A stretch of 64,000 nucleotides of DNA from Miltoncostaea sp963771025 (GCA_963771025.1 CAVYRL010000008.1:310001-374000); one strand, 5' to 3'. Positions 35,024 to 44,144 are shown, numbered from the stretch's first letter. Translations and numbers: made by a program. The notes: generated by a model from the letters alone, not told the origin.

Positions 35024-36130
35024 TCAGTAGAGGAGGTTGGTGTCCCCGAGGGCCGACCACACGTCGAGCTTGGTGCGCACCCGCTTGATGACCTCGTCGG
35101 TGAACTCGACCGTGCCGACCGGGCCGCCCAGATCGGCGGTGCGGACGCCATCGGCGATGGCCTCGAGAGCGCCCTCGTAGATCGCTCGCGACGCGACCAG
35201 GGCGTGCGATCCGGACATGTAGGGCAGCACGGAGGCCCCCGCCAGGATCATGGCGAGCGGATTGGCGACGTTCTTGCCCTGCAGGGTCGGCGCCGTGCCG
35301 TGCGGCGCCTCGGCCATGACGGCCGAGGCCGTGAAGTCGTCGTCGAACGCCAGCAGCTGCGACTCGGCGCCCGCGATGGAGCCGAACAGCTGGAGCACCA
35401 TGTCCGAGAGGCAGTCCCCGTCGCGGTTTAGGGCCGGCACCACCAGCGCGTCACCGGTGTGGCTGATGAGCGCGGCGTAGAGCGCGTCGATCAGCATCGG
35501 CCGGTAGCGGACGTCGGGGTGCCGCTCCGCGGCGGCGTCCAGCTCCTCCTTGAGCAGGCCCTCGTACACCGGGCTGACGGTCCACTTGGGACCGCCGAAG
35601 ACCGTGGCCCGCATGCGGCGCGCCTGCTGGAAGGAGAACTCGGCCACCGCGCGGCAGGTGCGCCGCGAGATGCGCTCGACCCGCCAGGCGAGCTCGTCCT
35701 CGCCCTCCATCTCGCGGTACTCGCGGGCGTTGTAGGCATCGTTGACGGCCATCCGGACGATCGAGATCGGCGCGTGGATGCCGCCGATGGGGCGCACCCC
35801 CGACAGGCGCCGGCCGGTGCGGATGATCACCTTGCCGCCGATCGCCTCGCGCAGCAGGGCGTTGGGGCTCCCGACATCCCCGGCGCCCTCGGGGGTCACG
35901 GTCGCGGCCTTCAGCCCGAAGCCGTGCACGGTCGTGGCGTGCGCGGCGTCGAACACCACCTGATTCTTGGTGCGGCGGCGGTTCTCCAGCGACAGGTCGT
36001 AGCGCTCGATGAAGATCGGCAGGCCGGTCACCTCGGGTTCGAGCACCCGGAGGGCCTCCTCCAGCAACTCCTGCCCGGTCTGGTCGCCCTCCATCACGAC
36101 GAGCGTGGACGGCTCTGCGGGGGCGCTCAC
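35024..36130 (-). CDS. Isocitrate/isopropylmalate-type dehydrogenase
   Basis: The 368-residue protein is in the beta-decarboxylating dehydrogenase family. Landmarks are VMEGDQTGQELLEEALRVL at the N-terminus (the usual GDGIGPE loop altered), Arg-rich RTGRRLSGVRPIGGIHAPIS, the Asp/metal region ALNRDGDCLSDMVLQLFGSI, and the C-terminal EAPHGTAPTLQGKNVANPLA. The last block is typical of isocitrate dehydrogenase and IMDH. Substrate choice is unsettled from motifs. It ends a three-gene operon (36420 and 36127 genes), with a GTGA overlap upstream. Confidence 0.85.
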   Translation of the reverse strand: MSAPAEPSTLVVMEGDQTGQELLEEALRVLEPEVTGLPIFIERYDLSLENRRRTKNQVVFDAAHATTVHGFGLKAATVTPEGAGDVGSPNALLREAIGGKVIIRTGRRLSGVRPIGGIHAPISIVRMAVNDAYNAREYREMEGEDELAWRVERISRRTCRAVAEFSFQQARRMRATVFGGPKWTVSPVYEGLLKEELDAAAERHPDVRYRPMLIDALYAALISHTGDALVVPALNRDGDCLSDMVLQLFGSIAGAESQLLAFDDDFTASAVMAEAPHGTAPTLQGKNVANPLAMILAGASVLPYMSGSHALVASRAIYEGALEAIADGVRTADLGGPVGTVEFTDEVIKRVRTKLDVWSALGDTNLLY

Positions 36131-36423
36131 GAGTGGAGCTTAGTCTCCTGCATGGCATAGACACGAACGCGGGGAGCCGTGCCCAGCCGCTCCGCGAGCT
36201 CCGCGACGCGCACCCGGGTGGCCGGTCGCGCGGCGAAGCCGTCCGCGTCCTCGCGCCGGTCCCACTCAGCCAGACAGCCGTACTCACCGGCGACCTCGTC
36301 GACGAACAGCACGTGCCGACGGCACCCCGCGGCCGCCTCCGCCAGGCCCTGGGCGACGGCCTGCGCCTCCTCCAGCGTGCCGGGCCCGAGCCGGAACGAG
36401 ATCTCCGTGCCGAACAGGCTCAC
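36127..36423 (-). CDS. ABM-domain-like small protein
   Basis: The 98-residue product starts with GTG at 36421-36423 (overlap with the upstream stop). ISFRLGPGTLEEAQAVAQGL, EVAGEYGCLAEWDRREDADG and RVRVYAMQETKL suit the dimeric alpha/beta barrel of antibiotic-biosynthesis-monooxygenase (ABM) type proteins, or related stress-response families. The catalytic role is unknown. It sits directly upstream of the dehydrogenase gene, overlapping it. Confidence 0.6.
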   Translation of the reverse strand: MSLFGTEISFRLGPGTLEEAQAVAQGLAEAAAGCRRHVLFVDEVAGEYGCLAEWDRREDADGFAARPATRVRVAELAERLGTAPRVRVYAMQETKLHS

Positions 36424-37112
36424 TCGTCGCGCAGGCGGACGATGTTGGCCGCGACCATCTGCCCCGCGCCCTCGTCGCACTCCTCGATCGCCCGGGCCAG
36501 ACGGTCGGCGAGGCGGTCGGCCGCGCCGGCCTGACCGGCGCTCTCCTCAACCGAGCGCAGCGCCTCGATCAGCGCGGCATCGAGCGAGTCCTGCCGGGCC
36601 ACGAGCGGGTCGGAGGCCCGCATGAAACGGGCGTACGCGCCCACCAGGCGCTCCTGAAGCCGCGACGCCTCGTCGAGCTCCGGCACCGACGCGACGGCGC
36701 GCCGGGGCGCGTCGCGCCAGGCGGCCAGCTCGAGCGCGCGCGCCGCGACCACCTCGAGCGGCTCGGCGACCTCCACCGGCTCCCCCCCGAGGGCCAGCAG
36801 CCGGCCCACCGCACGCACCAGGTCGCGCAGGGCCTCGGCGTCCACGAGCGCCTCGGCATGCTCCCAGAGGAGCGTCGCCGACGCGGACTCACGCGCGCGA
36901 CGGGCGTCACGCTCGGGCTCCAGGTCCCCGGCCAGGCAGAGGAACGCCGGCCCCTCGAACGCCACGACGTAGCCGCGGCGGCCGGCGGCGGGCTCGACCG
37001 CCCGCACCCCGAGCGGAGGCCTGCCCGCGATGCGCTCCGCCGCGTCGCGCGCCGCCTCGAGGCGCCCGACCAGGTCGCGCACGTCGTCCGTCTGGGCGTA
37101 TGCCGAGTCCAT
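36420..37112 (-). CDS. Hypothetical helical protein
   Basis: The 230-residue product starts at the ATG at 37110-37112. It is rich in Ala, Arg, Glu and Leu with long helices (DLVGRLEAARDAAERIAGRP, EEVVAARAL-like segments, SRLQERLVGAYARFMRASDP). A short strand-like stretch (AGRRGYVVAFEGPAFLCLAG) lies near the N-terminus. No motif is recognised. It heads the operon with the ABM-like and dehydrogenase genes and is divergent from the NUDIX gene. Confidence 0.65.
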   Translation of the reverse strand: MDSAYAQTDDVRDLVGRLEAARDAAERIAGRPPLGVRAVEPAAGRRGYVVAFEGPAFLCLAGDLEPERDARRARESASATLLWEHAEALVDAEALRDLVRAVGRLLALGGEPVEVAEPLEVVAARALELAAWRDAPRRAVASVPELDEASRLQERLVGAYARFMRASDPLVARQDSLDAALIEALRSVEESAGQAGAADRLADRLARAIEECDEGAGQMVAANIVRLRDE

Positions 37113-37174
37113 CGTCTCACTGTTGCAGACATGGGGCGCGTGGCGTCGCCCGGGCCCGGCGTACACTCGCGCGA

Positions 37175-37825
37175 ATGGCCGTGTGTCCTCCCCCGCCCCC
37201 GTCGCGTCTGCCGGCGGCCGCGCCGCTGGCCGAGATGCTCGAGGAGATTCTCCGCGGCCGCCGGCCGGCGGAGATCGACACGCCCGGCCGCCGCGCCGCG
37301 GTGCTGATCGTGATCTACGACCTCGACGGCGCCGCCCATATCCTGCTGACCAAACGGCGCCATGACCTGCCCTCCCACCCGGGCCAGATCTCGTTGCCCG
37401 GAGGGACGGTTGACCCCGAGGACGCCTCGCCCGAGCAGGCGGCGTTGCGCGAGACCGAGGAGGAGGTCGGGCTGTCGCGGGCCGGGCTGCGCGTGATCGG
37501 GGAGCTCGACGATGTGGACACCATCGTCACCGGCTTCATCATCCGGCCCTTCGTCGCCCTCCACGAGGGCCCCATGACGGCCGTTCCCAGCGACGCCGAG
37601 GTGGCCCGGCTCGTGCACGCGAGCCTCGCCGACCTGTTGCGGGCCGACTCCGCGATGCCCGGCGAGCCGGGGGTTCTCGCCCTGCGCTACGCGCTGGGCG
37701 GCGAGGATGTCTGGGGTGCGACGGCCCGCATCCTTCGGACCTTCAGCAGGGTGCTGCGGTGCGCCCTCAGCCCGGAGGAGTCAGACCCGGAACGGACGCG
37801 CGGGGGGGCAGATCCAGCGCGATGA
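37175..37825 (+). CDS. NUDIX hydrolase, CoA-pyrophosphatase type
   Basis: The 216-residue product carries a full Nudix box (GGTVDPEDASPEQAALRETE, then EEVGL) preceded by RRHDLPSHPGQISLPGG. The SHPGQISLPGG block is characteristic of the NudL/Nudt7-type CoA pyrophosphatases. These cleave CoA or CoA esters to phosphopantetheine and 3',5'-ADP. The coaD gene lies much further along in this window; no operon link exists. The 3' end overlaps the convergent next gene by 59 bp. Confidence 0.88.
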   Translation: MAVCPPPPPSRLPAAAPLAEMLEEILRGRRPAEIDTPGRRAAVLIVIYDLDGAAHILLTKRRHDLPSHPGQISLPGGTVDPEDASPEQAALRETEEEVGLSRAGLRVIGELDDVDTIVTGFIIRPFVALHEGPMTAVPSDAEVARLVHASLADLLRADSAMPGEPGVLALRYALGGEDVWGATARILRTFSRVLRCALSPEESDPERTRGGADPAR

Positions 37826-38042
37826 CGCCGGCGGTCTCGCCCTGGAGACCGAGTTGCTCGAGGTAGTCCAGGTGGCGCGTCAGCTCGATCTGCCGCGGAT
37901 GATCCGGCGGGAGGGCCCGGGCGTACTGGGCCACGCGGTCGCGGATCTGGAAGGCGAAATGCGGGGTCGCCGCCCCCACCAGCTGGTGCAGCTCATCCTC
38001 GCTGGGGATGGCGTGGACATGCTCGTAGACGGACACGACCAT
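37767..38042 (-). CDS. Conserved-looking hypothetical protein, 91 residues
   Basis: An ATG at 38040-38042 gives MVVSVYEHVHAIPSEDELHQ and HFAFQIRDRVAQYARALPPD, then RQIELTRHLDYLEQLGLQGE. These are well-formed helices with normal composition, which argues for a real small protein. The frame extending to 38135 overlaps the prenyltransferase start and is rejected. Its 3' end overlaps the NUDIX gene antisense by 59 bp. The function is unknown. Confidence 0.6.
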   Translation of the reverse strand: MVVSVYEHVHAIPSEDELHQLVGAATPHFAFQIRDRVAQYARALPPDHPRQIELTRHLDYLEQLGLQGETAGVIALDLPPRASVPGLTPPG

Positions 38043-38082
38043 CAGGCTACCAGCGGGGCGCGACAGCGGGATACGATGACCC

Positions 38083-39111
38083 ATGGAGGTCGCACGGCGG
38101 GCGCTGCTGGGCCTGTGGCTGGAGATCCGGATCATCCCGGTCCTGCTGTGGTCCTACACGGCCATCACGCTCGGCACGGCACTCGCGTGGCGCGACGGGG
38201 GCGACGTCTCCATCGCCGGGTACATCGCGGCGGTGACGGTCGGCGTGCTGCTGCAGGGGCTGGTGGCCCACTCGGTCAACGAGATCGCCGACTGGCGGTC
38301 GGGCACCGACCGCGATCCGTCGCCACGGGTGATCAGCGGCGGCAGCAAGGTGATCGCCTCCGGCCTGCTGCGCCCGCGCGACCTGGCGATCATCGGCGTC
38401 GCGGCGGCCATCGCGGCTGCCGTGGTGGGGATCGCCGCGGCGGCGACCTGGGGCTGGATCCTGCTGCTCTACGGCATCGCCGGCCTCGCCGGCGCGGTGC
38501 TCTACACCCTGCCCCCGCTGCGCGCGGCGTACCGGCCGTTCAGCGGCGAGGCGGTCGCATTCGTCTGCATCTGGGGATGCGCGACGGGCGCGTACGTGCT
38601 GCAGCGAGGCGAGATGTCGGGCGGCGTCGCCCTGACCGGGATCGCCTACGGGGCCTCGTGCGTGGCGATGCTGATGATGCACCACTATCTCGACAGGGTC
38701 CCCGACAGCCGCGCCTTCCCCCCCAAGACCACCACGATCGTGATGCTGGGGAGCTCGGGGCGGCGCTACGCCACGTTGTGGGCGTCGATCGCGGTCGCGG
38801 GGGCGGTGGCGCTGACCGCCCTCGTCGATGGGCGCTTCGCCATCCTGGCGGCCGGCTTCGCGGCCGCCCTGGTGCTGCACGTGGTGGTCGACCCCGAGGA
38901 TCCCGCCTCCGTCACGCGCTGTGAGCTCGGCGTGATCCTGATCGCGATGGCGGCGGGCCTGATCACCGCCGTGGCCCTCGCCCCGGCCCTGATCTGGGCC
39001 CTGGCCGTCGCAGTGGTGCTGGTCCCGCTGGAGCTGGTGCTGTCGGGCGCCGCCCACCGCGATCTGATGCTCGCGCGCGCCCACCCGCTCCCGGCCCAGC
39101 GGCGCCCATGA
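38083..39111 (+). CDS. UbiA-family prenyltransferase (MenA-like)
   Basis: The 342-residue membrane protein has about eight helices. Its first acidic motif is HSVNEIADWRSGTDRDPSPR (N-D/E-x-x-D type) and the second is HHYLDRVPDSRAFPPKTTT. Both bind the Mg-diphosphate of the prenyl donor. MenA proteins have the same two loops and add a polyprenyl chain to a naphthoquinone precursor, here consistent with mqnE in the window. Other UbiA functions cannot be excluded. It starts with ATG at 38083. Confidence 0.85.
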   Translation: MEVARRALLGLWLEIRIIPVLLWSYTAITLGTALAWRDGGDVSIAGYIAAVTVGVLLQGLVAHSVNEIADWRSGTDRDPSPRVISGGSKVIASGLLRPRDLAIIGVAAAIAAAVVGIAAAATWGWILLLYGIAGLAGAVLYTLPPLRAAYRPFSGEAVAFVCIWGCATGAYVLQRGEMSGGVALTGIAYGASCVAMLMMHHYLDRVPDSRAFPPKTTTIVMLGSSGRRYATLWASIAVAGAVALTALVDGRFAILAAGFAAALVLHVVVDPEDPASVTRCELGVILIAMAAGLITAVALAPALIWALAVAVVLVPLELVLSGAAHRDLMLARAHPLPAQRRP

Positions 39112-39226
39112 CAATCCTCCCGATGTCCCCGCTCCGAGCGACCTCCGCCTCGTGCCCGAGACGGCCGCGCGAGGTCGCCTGGGCTATCATCGGACGCCCC
39201 GAAGAGCGGATTCTTCGCACGCACCC

Positions 39227-41365
39227 ATGGCCATGAGAGACGACGACAAGCTGGTTCGCCAGCTCTCCCTGCTCGCGTTCCTGATGTCGCAGCAGCGGCC
39301 GGTGACGGCCGACGAGATCCACGAGGCCGTGGAGGGGTACGGCGGCATGACCGAGCAGGCCTTCCTGCGCCGGTTCTACGCCGATCGCTCCGAGATCGAG
39401 GCCATGGGCCTGCGGCTGGCGGTGGAGCGCCCCGGCGACGATCCGTTCCAGGGCGACCTCTATGCGCTGCCCCCCGAGAACTACTACCTGCCCGAGCTCG
39501 ACTTCGACCAGGCCGAGCTCTCGGCGCTCCAGACCTGCCTGTACCTGCTCGAGGGCCAGTTCGCGTACGCCGAGCCCCTGCGCCTGGCGCTCCAGCACCT
39601 GACGCTGGGACGCCCGAGCCCGCTGGACGACCACGCCACGCGGACCGTCTCGGTCAACCTGCTCGGCGGGGACTACTCGCCCGAGGTCGCGGCCCACCTG
39701 ACCAAGATCGAGTCGGCCATCAGCCGGCGCAAGACGATCCGCTTCACGTACTACTCGATCGGCCGCGACGAGCGCTCCGACCGCGAGGTCGATCCGTACA
39801 GCCTGCTGTACTCGGCGGGCAGCTGGTACGCGGTCGGCTTCTCGCACGAGCGCAACGCGACGCGGATCTTCCGCCTCTCGCGCATCGAGGGCCGGATCAC
39901 ATTCAAGACCCGCGCCGAGCACGACTTCCCGGCACCCCAGGACTTCGACCTGTCGCGGTACCGCGATCGCGCGCCGTGGCAGCTCGAGGGCGACGAGCAG
40001 ATCGCCACCATCGCGCTCACCCCCACGATCGCCTGGTGGGTGGAGCAGATGTTCGGCGCCCATGGCACCATCGAGATCGGTGCCGACGGGTCAGGCGTCT
40101 ACACCACGTCGTTCAACAACCGCCGCGAGCTGGCGGCCTGGATCCTCGGGTTGGGCGCGGAGGCCCAGGTGGTCGACCCGCCCGAGCTGCGCGCGGCCGT
40201 GATCACCGCCCTCGAGTTGGTCGGCGAGCGCCATCACGTTCACGGAGGCGCGCCGACGGCGCTCACCCCCGCTCCCGCGTCGCCGGCCCCCGAGCCCACG
40301 CCCACCGCTCCCGCCGCCACGGCCTCCGCCGCGGGTGGTCAGGGAGCCTCCGAGCGCGTCGTCCCCGCCGAGCGTTTCGCGCGGCTGCTGGCGCTGATGA
40401 CCCGCCTGCTGGCGGCCTGCGGCGACTCGGCCGAGGCCCACATACCGATCGCCGAGCTGCGGGCGTCGCTCAACCTCGATCGCAAGGTGCTCGAGGACGA
40501 CCTCGGCCTGCTCAACCTCATCAACTTCGGCGGCGGGTGCTACGCCCTCTACGCCCAGATCGAGGGCGACACGGTGGCCGTGCAGAAGGAGACCTACGGC
40601 GATCGCTTCGCGCGGCCGGCGCGCCTCTCCCCCCTCGAGGCCAAGGCGCTCCTCTGGGCCCTCGACTTCATCGGCGACCGGCTGCCGATCGAGGCCGGCG
40701 GATCGCTCAGCTCCGTCCGCGCAAAGGTGGAGGCGGCCATGGGCGGCGAGGCGCTCCCGAGCGTCGAGCTCGGGCGCGCCCAGGTGGCCAACTCCGGCGT
40801 CGCGGCGGCCGTCAGCCACGCGATCCGCGAGGACCGGCTGCTGGAGATCGACTATTGGACCGAGTCGCGCGGGGCGATCACCAAGCGCACCATCGAGCCG
40901 CACCTGCTCGTCAACGCCCAGGATGCCTGGTACGTCGTGGCCTTCTGCCGCCGCGCGGAGGCTCAGCGCACCTTCCGCCTCGACCGCATCCGCAGCGCCG
41001 TGCTGCTGGAGGAGCGGTTCACACGCCGCGCCGAGATCGCGATGTCGGGCCCGTACATGCCCTGGGGCGCCCACCCGCAGCCGGGTGAGACGGTGGCCCA
41101 GAGCGCGTCGGTGTGGTGCAACCCGGCCCTCGCCCGCTGGATGCTCGAGAAGCACCACTCGCGCGAGCGTTTCGCCGACGGCTCTGTGCTGGTCGAGATC
41201 CCCTACGCGAGCGAGGACTGGCTCGTGAAGGAGCTTCTCAAGTACCAGGGCGACGCCGTCCTGTTCGAGCCCGTGGCGCTGCGGCGCACGGTGGCCGAGC
41301 TGGCAGAGCAGGTGCTCGCCGGCTACGAGGCCGACCGCAGGACCACCGCCCGCGTCTCCGGGTAG
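39227..41365 (+). CDS. pafBC: Fused PafB-PafC-type WYL-domain transcription regulator
   Basis: The 712-residue product contains two successive HTH-WYL modules. The first is N-terminal (DDDKLVRQLSLLAFLMSQQR; WYL region IRFTYYSIGRDERSDREVDP and LLYSAGSWYAVGFSHE). After a Pro/Ala linker (around residues 345-370), the second follows (VVPAERFARLLALMTRLLAA; WYL region LLEIDYWTESRGAITKRTIE and HLLVNAQDAWYVVAFCRRAE). PafB and PafC form the heterodimeric activator of the RecA-independent DNA-damage response in mycobacteria. Here they are joined in one chain. Proteasome genes are not nearby. Confidence 0.88.
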   Translation: MAMRDDDKLVRQLSLLAFLMSQQRPVTADEIHEAVEGYGGMTEQAFLRRFYADRSEIEAMGLRLAVERPGDDPFQGDLYALPPENYYLPELDFDQAELSALQTCLYLLEGQFAYAEPLRLALQHLTLGRPSPLDDHATRTVSVNLLGGDYSPEVAAHLTKIESAISRRKTIRFTYYSIGRDERSDREVDPYSLLYSAGSWYAVGFSHERNATRIFRLSRIEGRITFKTRAEHDFPAPQDFDLSRYRDRAPWQLEGDEQIATIALTPTIAWWVEQMFGAHGTIEIGADGSGVYTTSFNNRRELAAWILGLGAEAQVVDPPELRAAVITALELVGERHHVHGGAPTALTPAPASPAPEPTPTAPAATASAAGGQGASERVVPAERFARLLALMTRLLAACGDSAEAHIPIAELRASLNLDRKVLEDDLGLLNLINFGGGCYALYAQIEGDTVAVQKETYGDRFARPARLSPLEAKALLWALDFIGDRLPIEAGGSLSSVRAKVEAAMGGEALPSVELGRAQVANSGVAAAVSHAIREDRLLEIDYWTESRGAITKRTIEPHLLVNAQDAWYVVAFCRRAEAQRTFRLDRIRSAVLLEERFTRRAEIAMSGPYMPWGAHPQPGETVAQSASVWCNPALARWMLEKHHSRERFADGSVLVEIPYASEDWLVKELLKYQGDAVLFEPVALRRTVAELAEQVLAGYEADRRTTARVSG

Positions 41366-41502
41366 GCGCGGCTCGCCCCCCGGCACGGGGTGCAGGGTTC
41401 TGGAGGCGGCGCTCCCCCCGCGCCCCCGCGCGGATCGGCTTCCGGATCATTCTGGCCACGGTGCTCACGGGTCGCCGGCGGCGAGATCTGGCGCTGCACC
41501 TA

Positions 41503-42621
41503 TCAGCGGCCTCGCTTCCGTGGCGTCGCCCAGAAGCGCTGCCCCTCGCCCCGGACGGCCAGTCCCTCCACCTCCAGCAGGCCCAACGCGCCGGCCACCG
41601 CCGCGGAGTCCTCGCCCAGGTCCTCCGCGAGACGGTCGGCGCCCATCGGCTCCCGCGCCAGCCTGTCGTGGATCCGACCCGCCAAGCCGTCCAGCTGCGC
41701 CGGTCGCGCCGCCGCACGCACGTCGGTCCAGGCCGCCTCGGGCATCTCCGCCATGACGTCCTCGGCGGACTCGAGCAGCGCGGCGCCTGCCCGCAGCAGA
41801 GCGTTGCAGCCCTCGGACGCCAGCGCCCCCGGCCACCCCGGGACCGCCAGCACCGGCCGGCCCAGCTCGAGCCCGAAGTCGGCCGTGATGAGCGCACCCG
41901 AGCGCCGCCCGGCCTCGACCACGGCCACCGCGCCCGCCAGCCCGGCGACGATCCGGTTGCGCGCCGGAAAGCGCCAGGGAGCCGGCGGCGTGCCCGGCCA
42001 GTACTCGGACAGCAGGGCACCCCGCTCGCAGACCCTCTCCGCCAGTTCGCGGTTGCGCCGTGGATAGGCCACGTCCACCCCGCACCCGAGCACCGCGACC
42101 GTCGTCCCGCCTGCCCGGAGCGCGCCCTCGTGGGCCGCGGCGTCGATCCCGTGCGCCAATCCGCTGACGACGACCGCCCCCCGCTCGGCGAGCGCGGCGC
42201 CCAGGTCGCCCGCCAGAGAGAGGCCCTGCGTCGTCGCGCGGCGGCAGCCGACGATCGCCACCACGGGCGCCGCGGCGAGCAGCGCCGTGGCCACCTCCAC
42301 GTCGCCCCGCCCGAATAGCCCGAACGGCGGGTCGGGCAGGTGGAGCAGGGCGCCGGGGAAGGCGGCGTCCGGTCGCCCGATGTGCGCTATCCCGCTCGCG
42401 AGCAGCCGCAGCGCGTCGGCGGCGGGATCGATGCCCGCCCGTGCCCGGTGGATCTCGTCCAGCTCGGCTCCGGTCGAGCGCATCCAGCGGCCGAGATCGC
42501 CGCGCCCCGCTCTCCAGAGCCGCTCCGGCCCGCCGGCGGCCCGCGCGGCCCGCTGCAGATCGCGCCCGAGGGACTGCGACATCCGCGCGAGCCCGAGGGG
42601 CCATTCCGCCCTCCCGGTCAC
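41503..42621 (-). CDS. dprA: DNA-processing protein DprA
   Basis: The 372-residue product has the Rossmann-like core with VAIVGCRRATTQGLSLAGDL, VVSGLAHGIDAAAHEGALRA, VAVLGCGVDVAYPRRNRELA and ARNRIVAGLAGAVAVVEAG. It binds incoming single-stranded DNA and loads RecA during transformation. The C-terminal winged helix (LAEDLGEDSAAVAGALGLLE) is present. The start GTG at 42619-42621 overlaps the comM stop (GTGA). The pair dprA-comM implies natural-competence-related DNA uptake may exist, though no uptake genes are in the window. Confidence 0.93.
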   Translation of the reverse strand: MTGRAEWPLGLARMSQSLGRDLQRAARAAGGPERLWRAGRGDLGRWMRSTGAELDEIHRARAGIDPAADALRLLASGIAHIGRPDAAFPGALLHLPDPPFGLFGRGDVEVATALLAAAPVVAIVGCRRATTQGLSLAGDLGAALAERGAVVVSGLAHGIDAAAHEGALRAGGTTVAVLGCGVDVAYPRRNRELAERVCERGALLSEYWPGTPPAPWRFPARNRIVAGLAGAVAVVEAGRRSGALITADFGLELGRPVLAVPGWPGALASEGCNALLRAGAALLESAEDVMAEMPEAAWTDVRAAARPAQLDGLAGRIHDRLAREPMGADRLAEDLGEDSAAVAGALGLLEVEGLAVRGEGQRFWATPRKRGR

Positions 42622-44144
42622 AGCGCCCCCTGGGAGGGCACCCGGTATCCGAGAGCCTCGGCCAGGTGATCGGACGCGACCCCCTCCGCGTCGTCGAGGT
42701 CGGCGATCGTTCGAGCCACGCGAAGCAGCCGGTCGTGCGCCCGCGCGGACAGGGCGAGGCGGTTGACCGCGCGAGCGAGCAGCGTCCGCGCCTCGGGGGC
42801 GAGAACCGCGGCGGCGCGCGCCTCCACCGGCCCGAGTTCCGCGTTCGGCCGAGGTTGTCCACGCTCGGCCGCGCATCGCCGGGCCCGGGCGACGCGCTCC
42901 CGCACCACCTCGCTCGGCTCGGCGCTGGAGCGACCCATCAGCTCCTCGCGATCCAGCCGGGGCATCGCCACGTGCAGATCGATGCGATCGGCCACAGGCC
43001 CCGACAGACGCGCCCGATAGGCCTCCGCACGTCCGGGCGGGCACACGCACCGACGTACGGGATCGCCGTCGAACCCGCACGGACATGGGTTTCCCGCGCA
43101 CACGAGCAGCGGACGCGCGGGGAAGCGGGCGCTCACCATCGCGCGGGTGACATCGATCCGGCCCTCCTCCAGCGGCTGGCGCAGAGCGTCGAGCGCCGAC
43201 GGGGCGAACGCGCAGACCTCGTCCAGGAACAGCACGCCATGGTGCGCGAGGCTGACCTCGCCCGGCCGGGGGATCCGCCCGCCGCCCACCAGGCCCGCGG
43301 GCGAGATGGTGTGGTGGGGGGCGCGGAACGGCCGCCGGACCACGAGCGGGCATCCTGCGTCGAGCAGCCCGGCGACCGAGTGGATACGTGTCACCGCGAT
43401 CGCCTCGTCCCGCAGGAGAGGAGGCAGGATGCCCGGCAGGCGCCGGGCGAGCATCGTCTTGCCTCCTCCGGGGGGCCCGACCATCAGGATCGAATGGCCG
43501 CCCGCGGCCGCCACCTCCACGGCGCGGCGCGCGGCGCCCTGGCCGCGCACCTCCGACATGTCCGGGCCCGCCCCTCCCCCCGCGTGGGCGAGCAGCGTCT
43601 CCGCGTCCAACGGCACGAGGGCCGACTCGGCCCGCCCCTCGAGCAGGTCGACGGCCGCGCGCAGCGTGGACGGCCCGAAGACCTCGATGCCGGGCACGAG
43701 CAGCGCCTCGGCCGCATTGCCCCGCGGCACCAGGATCCGGGTCCACCCCTCTCGCGCCGCGTGCTCGGCCATCGCAAGGGCCCCGTGCACCGGACGCAGG
43801 GATCCGTCGAGGGCCAGCTCGCCCACTGCTCCGACGCCCGCGACCGCCCCGGGGCTCAGCTGACCGGAGGCGACCAGGATCGCAAGGGCGAGCGGCAGAT
43901 CGTACTGGGGGCCCGCCTTGCGCAGGTCGGCCGGCGCGAGGTTGGCGACGATGCGACGCGCCGGCACCGAGAACGCCTGGTTGACGAGGCCCGAGCGCAC
44001 CCGCTCGCGAGCCTCCTGCACCGCGGCGTCGGCGAGGCCCACCACCGAGAAAGCCGGCAGACCGGCGCGCAGGTCAACCTCCACCTGCACGGTGGAGGTC
44101 TCGAGGCCGAGGACGGCGGGGCTGAGCAGCTGGGCGACCACCAC
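42618..44144 (-). CDS. comM: ComM/YifB-type Mg-chelatase-like AAA+ ATPase
   Basis: The 508-residue product begins VVVAQLLSPAVLGLE, then the ChlI-like N-domain (VEVDLRAGLPAFSVVGLADA). Walker A is GPPGGGKTM, Walker B is GVLFLDEVCAFAP, and a Cys-rich insert (CAGNPCPCGFDGDP) follows. A C-terminal Mg_chelatase domain closes it. ComM is a hexameric helicase acting in branch migration after DNA uptake. GTG at 44142-44144 was chosen because it gives the normal N-terminus and length; an ATG at 44249 would add 35 residues of low-complexity sequence. Confidence 0.93.
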   Translation of the reverse strand: MVVAQLLSPAVLGLETSTVQVEVDLRAGLPAFSVVGLADAAVQEARERVRSGLVNQAFSVPARRIVANLAPADLRKAGPQYDLPLALAILVASGQLSPGAVAGVGAVGELALDGSLRPVHGALAMAEHAAREGWTRILVPRGNAAEALLVPGIEVFGPSTLRAAVDLLEGRAESALVPLDAETLLAHAGGGAGPDMSEVRGQGAARRAVEVAAAGGHSILMVGPPGGGKTMLARRLPGILPPLLRDEAIAVTRIHSVAGLLDAGCPLVVRRPFRAPHHTISPAGLVGGGRIPRPGEVSLAHHGVLFLDEVCAFAPSALDALRQPLEEGRIDVTRAMVSARFPARPLLVCAGNPCPCGFDGDPVRRCVCPPGRAEAYRARLSGPVADRIDLHVAMPRLDREELMGRSSAEPSEVVRERVARARRCAAERGQPRPNAELGPVEARAAAVLAPEARTLLARAVNRLALSARAHDRLLRVARTIADLDDAEGVASDHLAEALGYRVPSQGAL

